From Alternaria dauci (Eukaryota > Ascomycota > Dothideomycetes > Pleosporales > Pleosporaceae), in the NCBI RefSeq assembly GCF_042100115.1, contig NC_091279.1, forward strand, positions 1,426,001 through 1,490,000: DNA of 64,000 bases, given 5' to 3'. Position 1 is the stretch's first letter. The number at the start of each line of letters is the position of its first letter. Below are positions 33,769-44,870 of this stretch, piece by piece. The position numbers were made by a program, and so were the translations under genes. A model generated the notes under the pieces. That model was given only the letters and a program-made list of their open reading frames with translations. It searched no databases and was not told the DNA's origin.

Positions 33769-35942
33769 ATGGCCGAATCAGACTCGTCTCTATCTTCTGC
33801 GCCCCCGACTGACGATGAGATGGACCTTGAAGTCCCAGAGGCGGCTGTTGCAAAGCCCGCACCTCAGAAAAAGAAGAAGAACGGCACAATCTTGACCTTT
33901 TTCAACAAACGCTCGCCCTCGCCGCCTCCAAGGAAACGGGCGCCCTCGCCGCCGCATGAGCCTGTACCAGAGGACAATCCAGACATTGCTGTACGTATTG
34001 GACGCGTCCGTCGCGTCGTGACGCGCTGCATTGCACGGCAATCGCGCACGACTTGTCCGCTCAGCCGTCGCTAATGCCATGTGCCTTAGTTTATTGTAAT
34101 GTTCCGGTCACGTTTCAACGAAGCATTTCCTCGCGGTTCCCCTTCTGTAGGACCTCAGGACATCGAACAGGGCGTCGCGGAGGAGACGCCGTCCGCCGAC
34201 GTCGAGGGCCTGCTATGCGCCTTGCTCGGCCTCGTCCTCAATCGCAAGAAACCTGTCGAGTCAGTCTCACCCCTTCGCTCTTCGCAAATACCCATTCCTC
34301 GGTCGCGTGCGCGTCACACTGCAGATGAGATAATGCAAAAACTGACACGTGTGTGTTCTATAGGAAGGGTCATTATGGTCGCGCTCTCGAGGAAGCCATC
34401 CAAACCCAAAAATCACAATGGCCTACAAAGTGGACTGGAAATCCCCTCAGTGGCGGTCGCAACTTCAATATAATGACGGCAGTAGAGCGAGTAAGTAGTC
34501 ATCTACCCTCATGCTGCCAAATGCTGACCGTCGCCTAGATTACCCTCCTCCACTCACTCTGCCTTTGGAGCCTCAACCAAAACGAGCAGGTCAAGGCCAT
34601 GATCAATAACGCATACAAGTCTCGCACTACCAAGGACAAGCAAGACACAAACATACCATTGTCGGTGCAAGCGTGGGGCCGCGACGGTGACAAGCGCCGG
34701 TACTATCTAGTCGAAGGACAAAACGATACCCACTTCCGCATCTACCGTGAGAGCGACCCAAGCCGCAAGAATGTACAATGGATCAGTATCGCCGGCTCCA
34801 TCGATGAGTTGAAGGCGCTTGCAACAAAGCTGGAGGAAGTAGATGGGCACAAAGAGGCCAAGGCACTCGGCGAGCGTATGCTTAATGCCGTGCCGCGATT
34901 CGAGGCTTCGGAAAACGTACGCCCCGTGCACCCTGCATGCCATCCTATGCTAACAGTCATGTAGAAACGCAAGCGACGAGAGTACACACGCCAGCGCAAA
35001 GACGCCTTCACGCGCCCAGAACCTGGTTTCTCCCTATATGAAGGCCGCACCCGTGGCAAGCGCCAACGATACACGTTTGACGAGGAGAACGAATTCGATT
35101 CAGACAACACCTCCGTACGTCGATCAGGGCGGCAGTCGGGCCGTGACACACCGGCTGCACCTTCTGGCCCTACTGTGACCGCCAGTGGTCGACAGGTCCG
35201 ATCTCGAGCAACAGGTTTATATGGCGAAACATTGCTCAGTGGACAGGCCACAGACCACGCGTCGCCTGCGACTGGCGACTATGTCCGATCTGATGTGTCG
35301 GAAGAACCGTATTCTGGCCATGGCCGATCGACTCGCGCCGCCAACAGGGGTACCACAAACGGTCGTTCATTCAACCGAACAGTAGATTCCGAAGACGAGG
35401 AAGACGCGACATCCTGGGATGGTGGAGATGACGATGAAGAGGAGCCAGACCAGATGGAGCTTGACGACGATGAAGATGATGCAGCGGACGATTCTGACGA
35501 AGAGGAGGAAGAGGAAGAACCACATAGCCTCATGGTTACTCTACGCTACCGAAAAGGTGCATCTGATGGCGCTGTTGCTCATGAACAAGACACGCCCATG
35601 GCAAATGGCGTGGATCATGGCTCCTCTGCTACGACAGTCGCGCCGTCGACCGGTACCAGCGCACCAAAGCAGCCCGAACCTGCGCCTGCCCAGGAAGCAT
35701 CCGCACCCGCCCCTGCAGATACTATGAACAGTATCTCTACACCAATTGTTCCAGTCGCACAGCAACAACAGACTTCTACCGGCAACCCAGAAGCGCTACT
35801 CAAGCCCGATGGATTCTTTTCTGCACCAACTCCGCCTGAAGAAGCACCAAAGCCTCAGGCACCAATTGAGGCTCCAGCTAGCACCTTTGAGGCTCCACCA
35901 CCACAACAGTCTGCGCCTACCCCTACTATCAACGGGCAGTAA
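33769..35942 (+). CDS. DDT/WHIM-like nuclear protein, probable chromatin-remodeller accessory factor
   Basis: Exons 33769-33990, 34090-34259, 34364-34490, 34539-34916 and 34965-35942 give 624 aa. The N terminus is acidic and then basic, with NGTILTFF (residues 38-45), which resembles a PCNA-interacting PIP box with Asn in place of Gln, followed by SPSPPP-type repeats. The next region (FIVMFRSRFNEAFP ... GLLCALLGLVLNR) resembles a DDT domain. ITLLHSLCLWSLNQNEQVKAMI resembles a WHIM1 helix, and RRYYLVEGQNDTHFRIYRES fits the part after it in RSF1/CECR2-like proteins. The tail holds basic KRKRREYTRQRK, GRTRGKRQR and a long Asp/Glu stretch. This architecture suggests a subunit that works with ISWI-type remodellers. 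I cannot assign an orthologue from sequence alone. Confidence 0.65.
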
Positions 35943-36422
35943 TTGTGTCTGCGTACCCTGAAGCGCCGCTTTGCTGCATGCTGTCTCGAGGATCTGCGTT
36001 CAGCCATATTCATCTCATTGCTATTTACTTTCCTGTCATGACTAGACAAAGACAGATACCCATGGCGTTTTTCTTTACCTCCGCCCTCATGCCCTCGTGG
36101 GACAAAGGCATTGTCTGTCGGCTTAGCGTTGTGTTGCAAGGTGTACTATTGGCGAATAGACCGCCTTGCTAGTTAGTAAATCTAGATGAGTCGGTGTAAT
36201 CAACAAAACTGAGGCTGTTGAAGTAAGCATTAGAGATGGCCAATGTGTCGTTTCATCTGGTGATGTATGCAAATCCAGTGTGTGTCTGTGAGATATGGCG
36301 CCAGGTAATCTTGAACTTCATTACTATATACACGTATGCCTCGAGCACGCTTCCCTCCACGACGCCACCGCTAGCAACATAATATACATCTAGTCATTTC
36401 ATCATACGGATACTCATCCCTG
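35943..36422. other. intergenic, convergent 3' ends
   Basis: Between the stop codons of the DDT/WHIM-like gene and Mmm1, which are convergent. No gene seen. Confidence 0.5.
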
Positions 36423-37977
36423 TCATCTCGGCAAAGCGCCAGGTATAGCGCCTGCAATACCAGTCGTGGTCCGATTCTGTAATTTCGGTCTACTAGGCGG
36501 TCCCTTTGGCCTGTCTCGATCTCTCTGCTCACCCCGCCATCGCATACCATCTTCCCGATTATTCCGACTTCGGCTACGAGAGTCACTTGCACTAGGTTTC
36601 CTAACCCCAGCTCTGATCTCTGCTTCCCGCATTTTCTGGCCTTCAGCTTCTATACGCTCTTCCAGGGTAGCATTCTCCGCAATCGGGCTAGGAACGAACG
36701 ACGTTGAACCTGGCGCGGTACCATTTCCTTCCATGACGGCAATCTCATTATCTTCGTCATTCTCGTTTTCTGCAGCTGCGGCGTCGGCGTCTTCGGTGGC
36801 GCCTCCGCCTCGCGTGTTGTGCTTTCGGGGCCAGAGCGAGGGGAGCACGATTTGTTGGAAGCGGGGTTCTACGGCCCGCTCGTCGAACCAGGCATGGACG
36901 CGGGATTCGATGAGCTGAGCGATTTTGGGCACGTCTTGTAGGCGGGACCGTGAACCTACAAGGGAGCGGACGGAGAGATCGAGGCGATAGTCGTCTAGAA
37001 AGGTGAACGCCAACGTTGTAGGTCGGTGTGGTGGTGCGCCAGACGATGATGCTGGACGACTTGGAGAGGAACTTCGGTGGGTCTCGGATGTTGGCGAGGT
37101 CATGGACGCGGCGGTCGGTGGAGGTGATGAGGAGGGTATAAATGATACGGCCAGTGTTCCTGAGAACCGCACAATGCTCACAGCAAGCGCGACGGGCAGG
37201 ACTGCAGACATGGGCTTCGGCCAGTTTAAGTTCAGTGTCGTCTCAACGCCAATGGTGATGACATCGCTCAAATCGACGTCCATGCGTGCTTGTAGTCTCT
37301 CCTTCTCGTTCCCTGTGTTTCCTGGGCCATACCAAAATCCGTCTTCTGCAGGCATGACTCTGCAATTGCTGAAGATGGGGAACTCGTCGCCCAACGCTAT
37401 CTCCGTGACCCTGATCTCGCCAATCCAGTCTGGCTTGCTACCCGTGTTCAAAACTTCGGTGAGCGACGTGAGGATTGCATCGTCCTGCCGTGCGTCGGCT
37501 CTTAGCTGTGCGATTGTCTGGGCAATGAGCACATTGAACCAGTCTAAGCTCTCCGGCTGATGTCCCTTTACGTTGTAGTACGTCTTCGCGAGAATAGTTG
37601 TGATGCTTGGTCCTCCTCTGCTCTCTTCGCCCTTTCGTATGATGCTTCTCGACGGTTTGTGGCGCAGGGAGAGGGACGTTGAGTTTGCGCGCGTCCTTAG
37701 CTGCTTGTACGATTGTTGGTGTGCGAGGGTTCGAGCACGGCGGAGGGAATTGAGGTGCAATGCGCGGTCGTCGGCGGATGGTGGCTCTCCAAAGATGAAG
37801 AACTTTATGAAGCAAAACATCAAAATCGCGATTGAAAGCTGACCGAGCAGGAATCCTTGCGTGAAGGAAAGTCTACAGCATGTTAGCGGGGTCCTACGTA
37901 GAATGGAGGTATTATTACGATGACGAGCTGCCCGGTGGGACCGGCAGCACCACAGGCGTGGGCACTGCTGTGACCAT
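36423..37977 (-). CDS. MMM1: ERMES subunit Mmm1 (maintenance of mitochondrial morphology)
   Basis: ER membrane protein of the ERMES tether linking ER and mitochondria; its SMP domain carries phospholipids. Exon 1 is 37977-37919 and exon 2 is 37872-36423, with a 46-nt intron, giving 502 aa. A short luminal N terminus rich in Pro/Val is followed by a single membrane helix (LSFTQGFLLGQLSIAILMF, then CFIKFFIFGEPP) diagnostic for Mmm1. The SMP domain begins around ESLDWFNVLIAQTIAQLRAD and includes LGDEFPIFSNCRVMP, MDVDLSDVITIGVETTLNLNW and SFLDDYRLDLSVRSLVGSRSRL-like segments, ending near VLPSLWPRK. The domain is interrupted by a Ser/Pro-rich insertion typical of filamentous fungi. The tail is Arg-rich and probably disordered. 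Confidence 0.95.
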
Positions 37978-38184
37978 GGTTGATATTGCTATGGGTTGAG
38001 CAATTGCATGTTGGTTGGAGGCTCGTACAAGGCAGACAGACGTAATTATGCATCGGAAGGATGCCGCGCAGGGACCGATCGCTATCGATAAGAGAGCCTC
38101 CTGATCATTCCACTAAGTCTCTCTCTCCGCAACCCCGAGGTCTCCCCAGACTCAGCGCCGCCTGAACCCTCGATTCTGCCTAGA

Positions 38185-38469
38185 ATGCCCCTCCTTTCCA
38201 AGGTTGTCACCTTCAAGACCCCTACCAACCGTGCCGCTGCTATCAAGGCGAACAGAGTAATCCGATCCATCAAGAGCAGATACCGGGCGCAGGCCTTTCT
38301 GTTCCTCGCATACCACTTCTTCCTCACGTCGCCTATGCACCTTGATATATTTATCATGTTCTTCATTCTGGTCAGCAACTTTATGAACCGACAGCAGGCC
38401 TTCCCCGCCCAACTGGTCATCGAGGGGCTGCGCTTTCTCATCGACGAGAGGAGGTTCATCATGCCTTGA
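38185..38469 (+). CDS. small two-helix membrane protein, unknown function
   Basis: A 94-aa open frame starting at ATG 38185. It is not a recognised family, but its codons end mostly in C or G (AAG, TTC, ATC, AAC, CTC), like the sure genes here. A basic N terminus (KANRVIRSIKSRYRAQ) precedes two hydrophobic segments, AFLFLAYHFFLT and DIFIMFFILVSNFM, separated by SPMHL. The end is charged (LIDERRFIMP). The frame stays open upstream to 38092 with Pro/Ser-rich coding-like sequence, so an earlier exon is possible. Long frames on the opposite strand cover the same bases but have less natural composition. It lies between Mmm1 (divergent) and the short-chain dehydrogenase (same strand, 218 bp downstream). 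Confidence 0.5.
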   Translation: MPLLSKVVTFKTPTNRAAAIKANRVIRSIKSRYRAQAFLFLAYHFFLTSPMHLDIFIMFFILVSNFMNRQQAFPAQLVIEGLRFLIDERRFIMP

Positions 38470-38687
38470 GTGCCACGTCCAGCCACGATGGTTCCGATAT
38501 CTTTGTCCCGACGCGACACGATATGTTATGCGCATCAATTGCGCAACGGACCCTGCCCCTCCACGCGTCTCCTTCACTTGAAGCACACGGAGATAGCGGC
38601 AGTTGCAAGTCCGATTGGCTGCCAAGCTCCCCACCTTCTGCACCAGCTCGAGATCGCATAACATTGTAGAGATTCCTCAACGTCCCT

Positions 38688-39880
38688 ATGGATTTCGATA
38701 CACAAAGCCAAAGCCTCTCACCAGGCGCAGCCACTCGCAATCCCAGTCTCATTCTGCCAGCAACATGCGACCCTCCATCTGAGCACAATCCACCCAAACG
38801 AGCAGTATGGATTGTAAGTCACCGGATGGGCTACATTGGTACCGGTAGCTAACTCCCAAACGTAGGTTTTCGGGGCGACCGGTCATATGGGGCGTTCCCT
38901 CGTTCGAGCGATACTAGCGCATGGCGACCAATGCACTGCGGTTGGATGGACTGAGGAGAACACACCGGAACAGATGGACAAGTGGCAGAGTAGCAACTGT
39001 CTGGGCTTGTTGTGCGACGTAAGAGTGCGTGAGACAGTCGACCAGGTCATTAAAAAGAGTATTGAATACTGGGGGCAGGTGGATGTCATAGCGAACAGCA
39101 CCGGTTACGGCGTCATAGCAGCATGCGAGGATCAGGACGACTACGACCTGCGCAATCAATTCACAACAAACTTTCTCGGAACACTTCACATTCTACAACT
39201 ATCCCTCCCATACTTCCGCTCCCAAAACTCTGGTCGATACCTTATATTCTCGTCCACGGCTGGAGCACTTGGGGTACCCGGACTCGGCCCGTATTGTGCA
39301 ACCAAGTACGCTGTTGAAGGCCTGATAGAGTCCATGTTATACGAGGTCGATGTATTCAACATCAAAGCAACGCTGGTCGAGCCCGGTCATGTCCGACTGG
39401 ACGAGCCAGATGACAATATATTACCACCCAGTTATACTTCGGCGCCTACTCCAGGGACGGGACCTCCAAAGCCGAAACGGTATGGCCACTTCTTCGTGAA
39501 ACCGAACCCAAGCGAACCCTATGCGGGACTGACAAGTCCCGCGCAACATGCGCGACGGATGGTACAATGGCTGAACGACAGACAACCGGTGAGCGCTGTA
39601 AAGAGTGCAGAGTTGGTGTGGCAACTTGGTCATTGTAGTTATCCTCCACTCCGATTGATCTTGGGCAGTTATGCTGTAGAGAGCATTCGTGACCGCCTGA
39701 AGAGCATCACCGAGGAGGTGTGTAACAACTTTCTCTCGCTGCACAGGAGATGCTGACTTCTCGCAGATCGAAGATTGGAAGCATCTTTCGTTTCCTGTTT
39801 CTATGCCTCCAGAGGAAGAAGGTGGGAAAGATGATATCAAGGAAGAGCAAGAGCCAGACGATGAACAGATGCAGGACTAA
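38688..39880 (+). CDS. short-chain dehydrogenase/reductase (classical SDR)
   Basis: NAD(P)-dependent oxidoreductase; substrate unknown. Exons 38688-38813, 38866-39717 and 39767-39880 encode 363 aa. A ~38-residue polar N-terminal extension precedes the cofactor motif VFGATGHMGRS, joined exactly across intron 1 (WI|VFGATG). Other SDR motifs are NSTGYGV (in place of NNAG), the FSSTAGALGVPGLG catalytic serine region and YCATK, with Tyr185 and Lys189 as the catalytic pair. VEPGHVRLD matches the PG motif after strand 6. It resembles the 17-beta-HSD-like or YkvO-like fungal SDRs often annotated as oxidoreductases of unknown role. The acidic C terminus comes from exon 3. Similar to many dothideomycete paralogues. 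Confidence 0.88.
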
Positions 39881-40831
39881 CGGGAAACTTCCGGTATTGG
39901 CACTACCAACCCCACATGACCCAATGCAGGCATCCGCTCCTGCCACTACCCTACTGTCCAAATATTGCAGCTCAAAGATATGTGACAAATGGCAAGCTGG
40001 GATGCAAAGCGTTCTTGAGATCTTACTGTGACAGCGCATTGTTTGCGTTTTCAGCACTGTAAGTTTTCGAGGACCAAACCTTGCGCGAATTCTATTCTGG
40101 GAATCTAGACACGAAAGAACTAGGCTAGTGTTGAACTGCTCCGCCATCCGAGCTGATATGCCAATGGTATTGTGCATTAGCGAAGACCTCTGTGGCTGTT
40201 AGGTTTCACCGTCTATCTTATCTATCGACTACTTTTCAAACTTTTCAGCTATCCTTTATCGCGGTTCTGTGGAACAAGAACTCAGAGAATGCGGAATGAC
40301 TAGAACATCATCTCTGGATGCAATCGCCTTTTAGGAATTGACACGTTCTTTCCAGCTCAACGCGGAAGGCGTGGCTCAAAGACCGTCCGATCTTATTCTC
40401 CCCGCGATTGGACAATCTCGCTTCGCGCGTCTGTGATGGTTGAAAAGGGTAAGGTGTGGGTTGGCAAGCCTCATGCGGCTGACGTCTGCGTCCCTTACGC
40501 GCTCACGACCAATCGTCGACAACGCCGACATGCACGCCCATAAGCCTCTGTGGGTTTCCTAGTAAGCTTCAGCCCCCACAAACAACTAAGATGTAGCATG
40601 AACATTGGGCTGGCTGAAGGCAAGGCCTGTGCTGATGCACCGGCATCCTGTGCCACATCGTTTTATATGTACTACGATTGCCAGGCGCACGCGATGCGAA
40701 TATGTTTGCTTCTCCCTTTGTTTGACGAGGTCTTCCCATCATCTGCTCGTCGTTTCTCTAGCTTCAGTCGCTACTGGGCTTCACTTGTTCCATCCACCTG
40801 TGGTGTTGCTGCCAGACGCTAGACTGCCACC
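39881..40831. other. intergenic
   Basis: Between the tandem SDR and DUF3176-like genes. Open frames in 40550-40830 lack coding features and probably belong to the leader of the downstream gene. No gene seen. Confidence 0.45.
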
Positions 40832-43010
40832 ATGGAGAATGAGATACGTCAAGTCCCACAGTCGCCAATATTGGTTCACGATCATTCTGGACACAATAGA
40901 GACAGCTGGAAGACTGCTCCAAGTTCACCAAAGGATGGCTTCAAAATCGCAATTGACGCTGTTACCCAGGAACGCGAAAACTCCACCAGCTGCACAGGCA
41001 GCTCTAGCGAATTGCCAAACACGTCTCAACAAGATTATCGCGAAAAGTTCTATCATGCCGAACATAATTCAGATATGGACGGTATTGATTGGAGACCTGG
41101 CTTCAAGCATCAATTTCCATGGATCGGCTTTGCGGGATTGATGGTTATCCTCGTGGCCACTGCTGGAGCCATAACCATCCTGGCTAAGTCTGACAAAAAG
41201 AGGGTCGAGGACTGGCCATTTACGAAGTCAGTCAAACAAGCTGGTTAGACATGAGGTGGGGGACTGACAGCATAGATTTACCGCCCAACCCAACGTACTA
41301 CTCAACATTGCGAACCAAGTCCAAAACCTGGGGCTGGTTACATTGATCGGTCAGGGGTTGGCTATCGCATGGTGGAGGACAGCCTTGCACGGAAGCTCAC
41401 TCCAGAGATTACATCGAAACCACGCGTATTCTTACAGCTTCTATGCAATCATCACTTCCGGCAGACACTTCAACATTATCGCTCTCGCCGCTCTTATGAC
41501 GAAATTCGCCGTCATCGACAGTACGCTATTTCAAAAAGCGACAAAGACCATCATCACCCAAGAGGTGGCCTACATGAACCACACTATGACTGGGTTCATT
41601 GAAACAGACTGGCCAGCAAATGCTGGTGGTATACCCGGAGCAGACGGCAACATCAAGACCATCGACAAGGCATGGGCTGGCGTGCTAGATGCGTACAACG
41701 GCAAGATTGCGAATGGCAAGGTGCACGACACTCTTGATCACAAGAAGTCTTTTTGGGATTGCCCTTTTCGACAGGAGTGCAATGGCACTATTGAAGGCCT
41801 AGGCTTCTCATTCAACTGCACCAGTACATCCAGTCAGGTGGACTATGGCTATGGAATACGAGATTCAGAGATACTACAGAGCATGCCTCTATCATACAAC
41901 TCGTATCCGCTGTGGGATGTCAAGTTTGATGCTTCGTGGCCAACGGAAACCAAACCATATGCCAGTATCGATCTCGAGATGATGTACGTCGACAGCAAAG
42001 CTGGAGAAGACGAGTATTCTTGTCCAGGTACTATGACTATCCGTAGATGCGAGATCAAGCCCGCACTCGTCAAGTATCCCGTGACTGTCATGGTACCAAG
42101 CGAAGAAGAATTAAAGGGCAAGAACATTGTCACACACATCAAGTTCTTCAACGATACTGACACTTGGGAGGTTGGTAAAAGTCTCGACAACATTACACAG
42201 ATCGACGGACTTCAGGTAAAGGACACTGTCAATCTCGAGGAGCAGTTCGGCAAACGCTCTACTATCGGCGCTTTGACATATATCATGAACAATCTCTACG
42301 GATCATCGGCGAATCTTACCTACAACAACGACACCTGGGATATTGTCGCTCGTGGCGCCTCGGCTCAGAGTACCTTTTACTCCCAACTGGATGAAACGCA
42401 TAGTCGCTGCTGGTACAACATTAGCGACCCACTCAGAGACGATCCTGCCATCGAGGTATTGCGAAAACTCAACACCTTGAGCTTCGTGACCGCGTTGTAC
42501 ATCACAGGCGCGCCTTTGCGCGACAAAGACCTAGATGCCGACCACGGCATGGCCCACCAAACCATCACAGCATCAGTCACCGGCATCGTCGAGCAATACA
42601 AAACCTCCTACGCCTACGTTGCTGGCGCCCTTGTAGCAACCTTGGTCACCGTCATGCTCGTCCTGCCCGTATATTGGGGCTTCTGGCAGCTCGGCCGCAA
42701 GGTAACGCTTGGCCCGCTTGAAATATCACAAGCCTTCGGTGCGCCCATCATCGCGCCTGACAAGACAAAAGCATATCACGGCGACTTTGATCAGGTGCTT
42801 GAGGATGTTGGCAAGAGGAGAGTGCAGTATGGACAACTCAAACATGCGCCACCGGGACAGATGGGCCTTGCAGAACCAGAGAGGATCGTGGTGCCAAAGG
42901 CCAACCACCGATGGCGAGAGAGTGGGCAGAGGGAGAATAGGAGAATTGGGCTTGTTGCGGCTATCGGCAGTGTGGTTGCTGGCACTATCTCGGGAAATAC
43001 GAGGCCATGA
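40832..43010 (+). CDS. DUF3176-like fungal membrane protein
   Basis: Exons 40832-41226 and 41276-43010 give 709 aa. The layout follows the DUF3176 family of filamentous ascomycetes: a polar N terminus, a first membrane helix (FAGLMVILVATAGAITILA), the WPF segment followed by QPNVLLNIANQVQNLGLVTLIGQGLAIAWWRTALHG, a hydrophobic helix around FNIIALAALMTKFAVID, a long extracellular region rich in N-glycosylation sites (NCT, NIT, NLT, NDT, NIS) and conserved cysteines (CPFRQEC, CPG, RRCEIKP), and a last helix (AYVAGALVATLVTVMLVLPVY) before a basic cytosolic tail. The function of the family is unknown; a cell-surface sensor or wall-associated role is a guess. The intron join restores KFTAQPNVLL. 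Confidence 0.8.
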
Positions 43011-43511
43011 GAGGTAGTCTTGTCAGGTATTGGGTGCGCTGTAGGCAACAGGCGTACAATACAGCAATCAGAGCCGTTCAGTCAACATGTTCTCCAACGC
43101 ACAAGTCGACTGCCATTTTCGTACAAAGCCGGGCCTGTAGCAGACCCAAAGGCACGCTCTCATGCGTGTGGCGTACGAAACAGCGTTCATGTGCAGGCAC
43201 TAGTTTTTGTAATTGGAGCCAGAGCAGACGCGGCGAAATGAAATATCTGCAGCATAGACTAGATAGAGTTCTCGCATAGGCATCAAAGCCAGAGAATGCC
43301 GGAAGAATGAAAAATTAATGACAGTTGTGCCTGCTTTATTCGATAATGTCTGCCACGCGTTGCAACCCGACGCGGGAGCGGAGATAGCCGGCGCTAGTCT
43401 CGCTTACCAGCCAGCCACGTGCGCGTTAAACCACTCGCTCAAAAACACATATCTGTCCTCCACTACCACCACGATACGACTGTCTCGCGGGCAAAAAACG
43501 AAGATGTTGGA
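43011..43511. other. intergenic, downstream of DUF3176-like gene
   Basis: Short spacer between the DUF3176-like gene and the tRNA gene. No gene seen. It ends at the 3' end of the minus-strand tRNA, where a T-rich terminator would be expected on the minus strand. Confidence 0.4.
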
Positions 43512-43599
43512 TGCATCGGCCGGGAATCGAACCCGGGGCTAGCCGAATCGGTCCTGTGATGGATGGCAACGGCTAATTTTACCACTAAACCACCGATGC
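43512..43599 (-). tRNA. tRNA-Gly(GCC) with 17-nt intron
   Basis: Read on the minus strand from 43599. The acceptor stem GCATCGG pairs with CCGATGC, and A is the discriminator base. The D arm is TGGTTTAGTGG, and the T arm is CCGGG-TTCGATT-CCCGG. The anticodon stem AGCCG pairs with CGGCT, and the loop TTGCCA carries anticodon GCC (43567-43565). A 17-nt intron (43563-43547) sits one base after the anticodon, the standard site for eukaryotic tRNA introns. The A box and B box (GGTTCGATTCC) are intact. The mature tRNA would be 71 nt before CCA addition. Confidence 0.93.
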
Positions 43600-44870
43600 G
43601 AGATCTGGAACCAGCTGAGATTGCTGATTTGATGGAAAACAAAGAAAGCGGACTGTATATATCGCACTTGACATTGTACGGTACGCAAGAAGAGCGGCTT
43701 CGGTGTTTCCAACTTTGCAGTGGGTCTGCGGTCTGGGTGGGGAATAGCCTCGTGCACGAGTCGCGAGCCGTTCCACGTACGAAGATTGTCTGGAAAGATT
43801 GTTCATCTTCACTACCGGCGCCTAGACGGTATGCTGATGTAAGATCTCGCCTAAACATACGTGCTGGTTTTCAAGGAAAGCCTAGCGAACACTGCGCTAC
43901 TGTGATTCCATCCGCAAGGCAATCAGTGCTGGAAGAGCATACGCTGGTGCATTGTGGGAGATGCTGATGTTGAAGCAGCTTCACTGAAGAAGTGACACCC
44001 AGGGTATAGCTACGCAATCTTCCTAGCATTGCGGAATACTTCCAGGGCCATCTTTAGGGCGACCTCTGGATTGTCCAATGAACAACTCGAGACCCCCATG
44101 CAATATACGATAAGCGCACATAGACCTAACTGATTCCGTACAAGCCTATGTAGTCTTCACACTACTATGCCAAGCCGGTCCATTGTTCTGTCACTGTTGT
44201 GTAGAAGTCTCCCGAAATCGCACTCCCTTCGTGATTGAACCTCAGGTGATATCATGGGTCTCCTAGTATGCTCTGGATCGCTCACTCACATAATGTGATC
44301 ATGAATCAGCTGCTCAGATATGCAAGGCCCATCACCCGGCATGTTGTTGCAGCGCAATGTTCCGTTTGGTAGAATATCACGCCCTACCCAAGCCAGACAA
44401 GCAACCCGACCCACAGCGGACACAATTCCGCTGGGCGGTTTGTTCTTTTCACACGCAACATTCCGCGGGAAACACAACAACAGCACAAGATTTCCTGTTG
44501 ACATCCCTGAATCATAGGAGCATGAGCAGATAAGACGTCTGTTTTTGTGTATTGCTTGACAGGGCGTGCAGCATTCGATCACCACCAGATTGCACTAACC
44601 AGAAGCGGTAGGTACATGCGACATTCCGCCAGAGAGCATGACGGGGGTTATAGCTTTACGTGCTTGGACTTATCGCCACGCTCCATCATCCAATGTCCCC
44701 GCTTCTACGGTTTGGGATACAGGCTCGGCATCATGTACACGCCTGTAGATAAATTGGAGGATATCCGTCAGACCTGATGACCACCATATCTCACTCCTAC
44801 CTACACTTCAACATTTCTGGATGAGCATAGGATCGCATCATCATTCCTTATCCATATTATATAGCTTACC
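43600..44870. other. 1.3-kb region without recognised gene
   Basis: Spacer between the tRNA gene and the copper amine oxidase gene; the right side is the oxidase promoter. Short open frames on both strands near 44286-44780 show no family features. Confidence 0.45.

Noticed and set aside
38082..38519. 145-codon minus-strand open frame over the small membrane protein
   Set aside because: Less natural composition than the plus-strand frame, whose codons are strongly C/G-ending as in known genes here.
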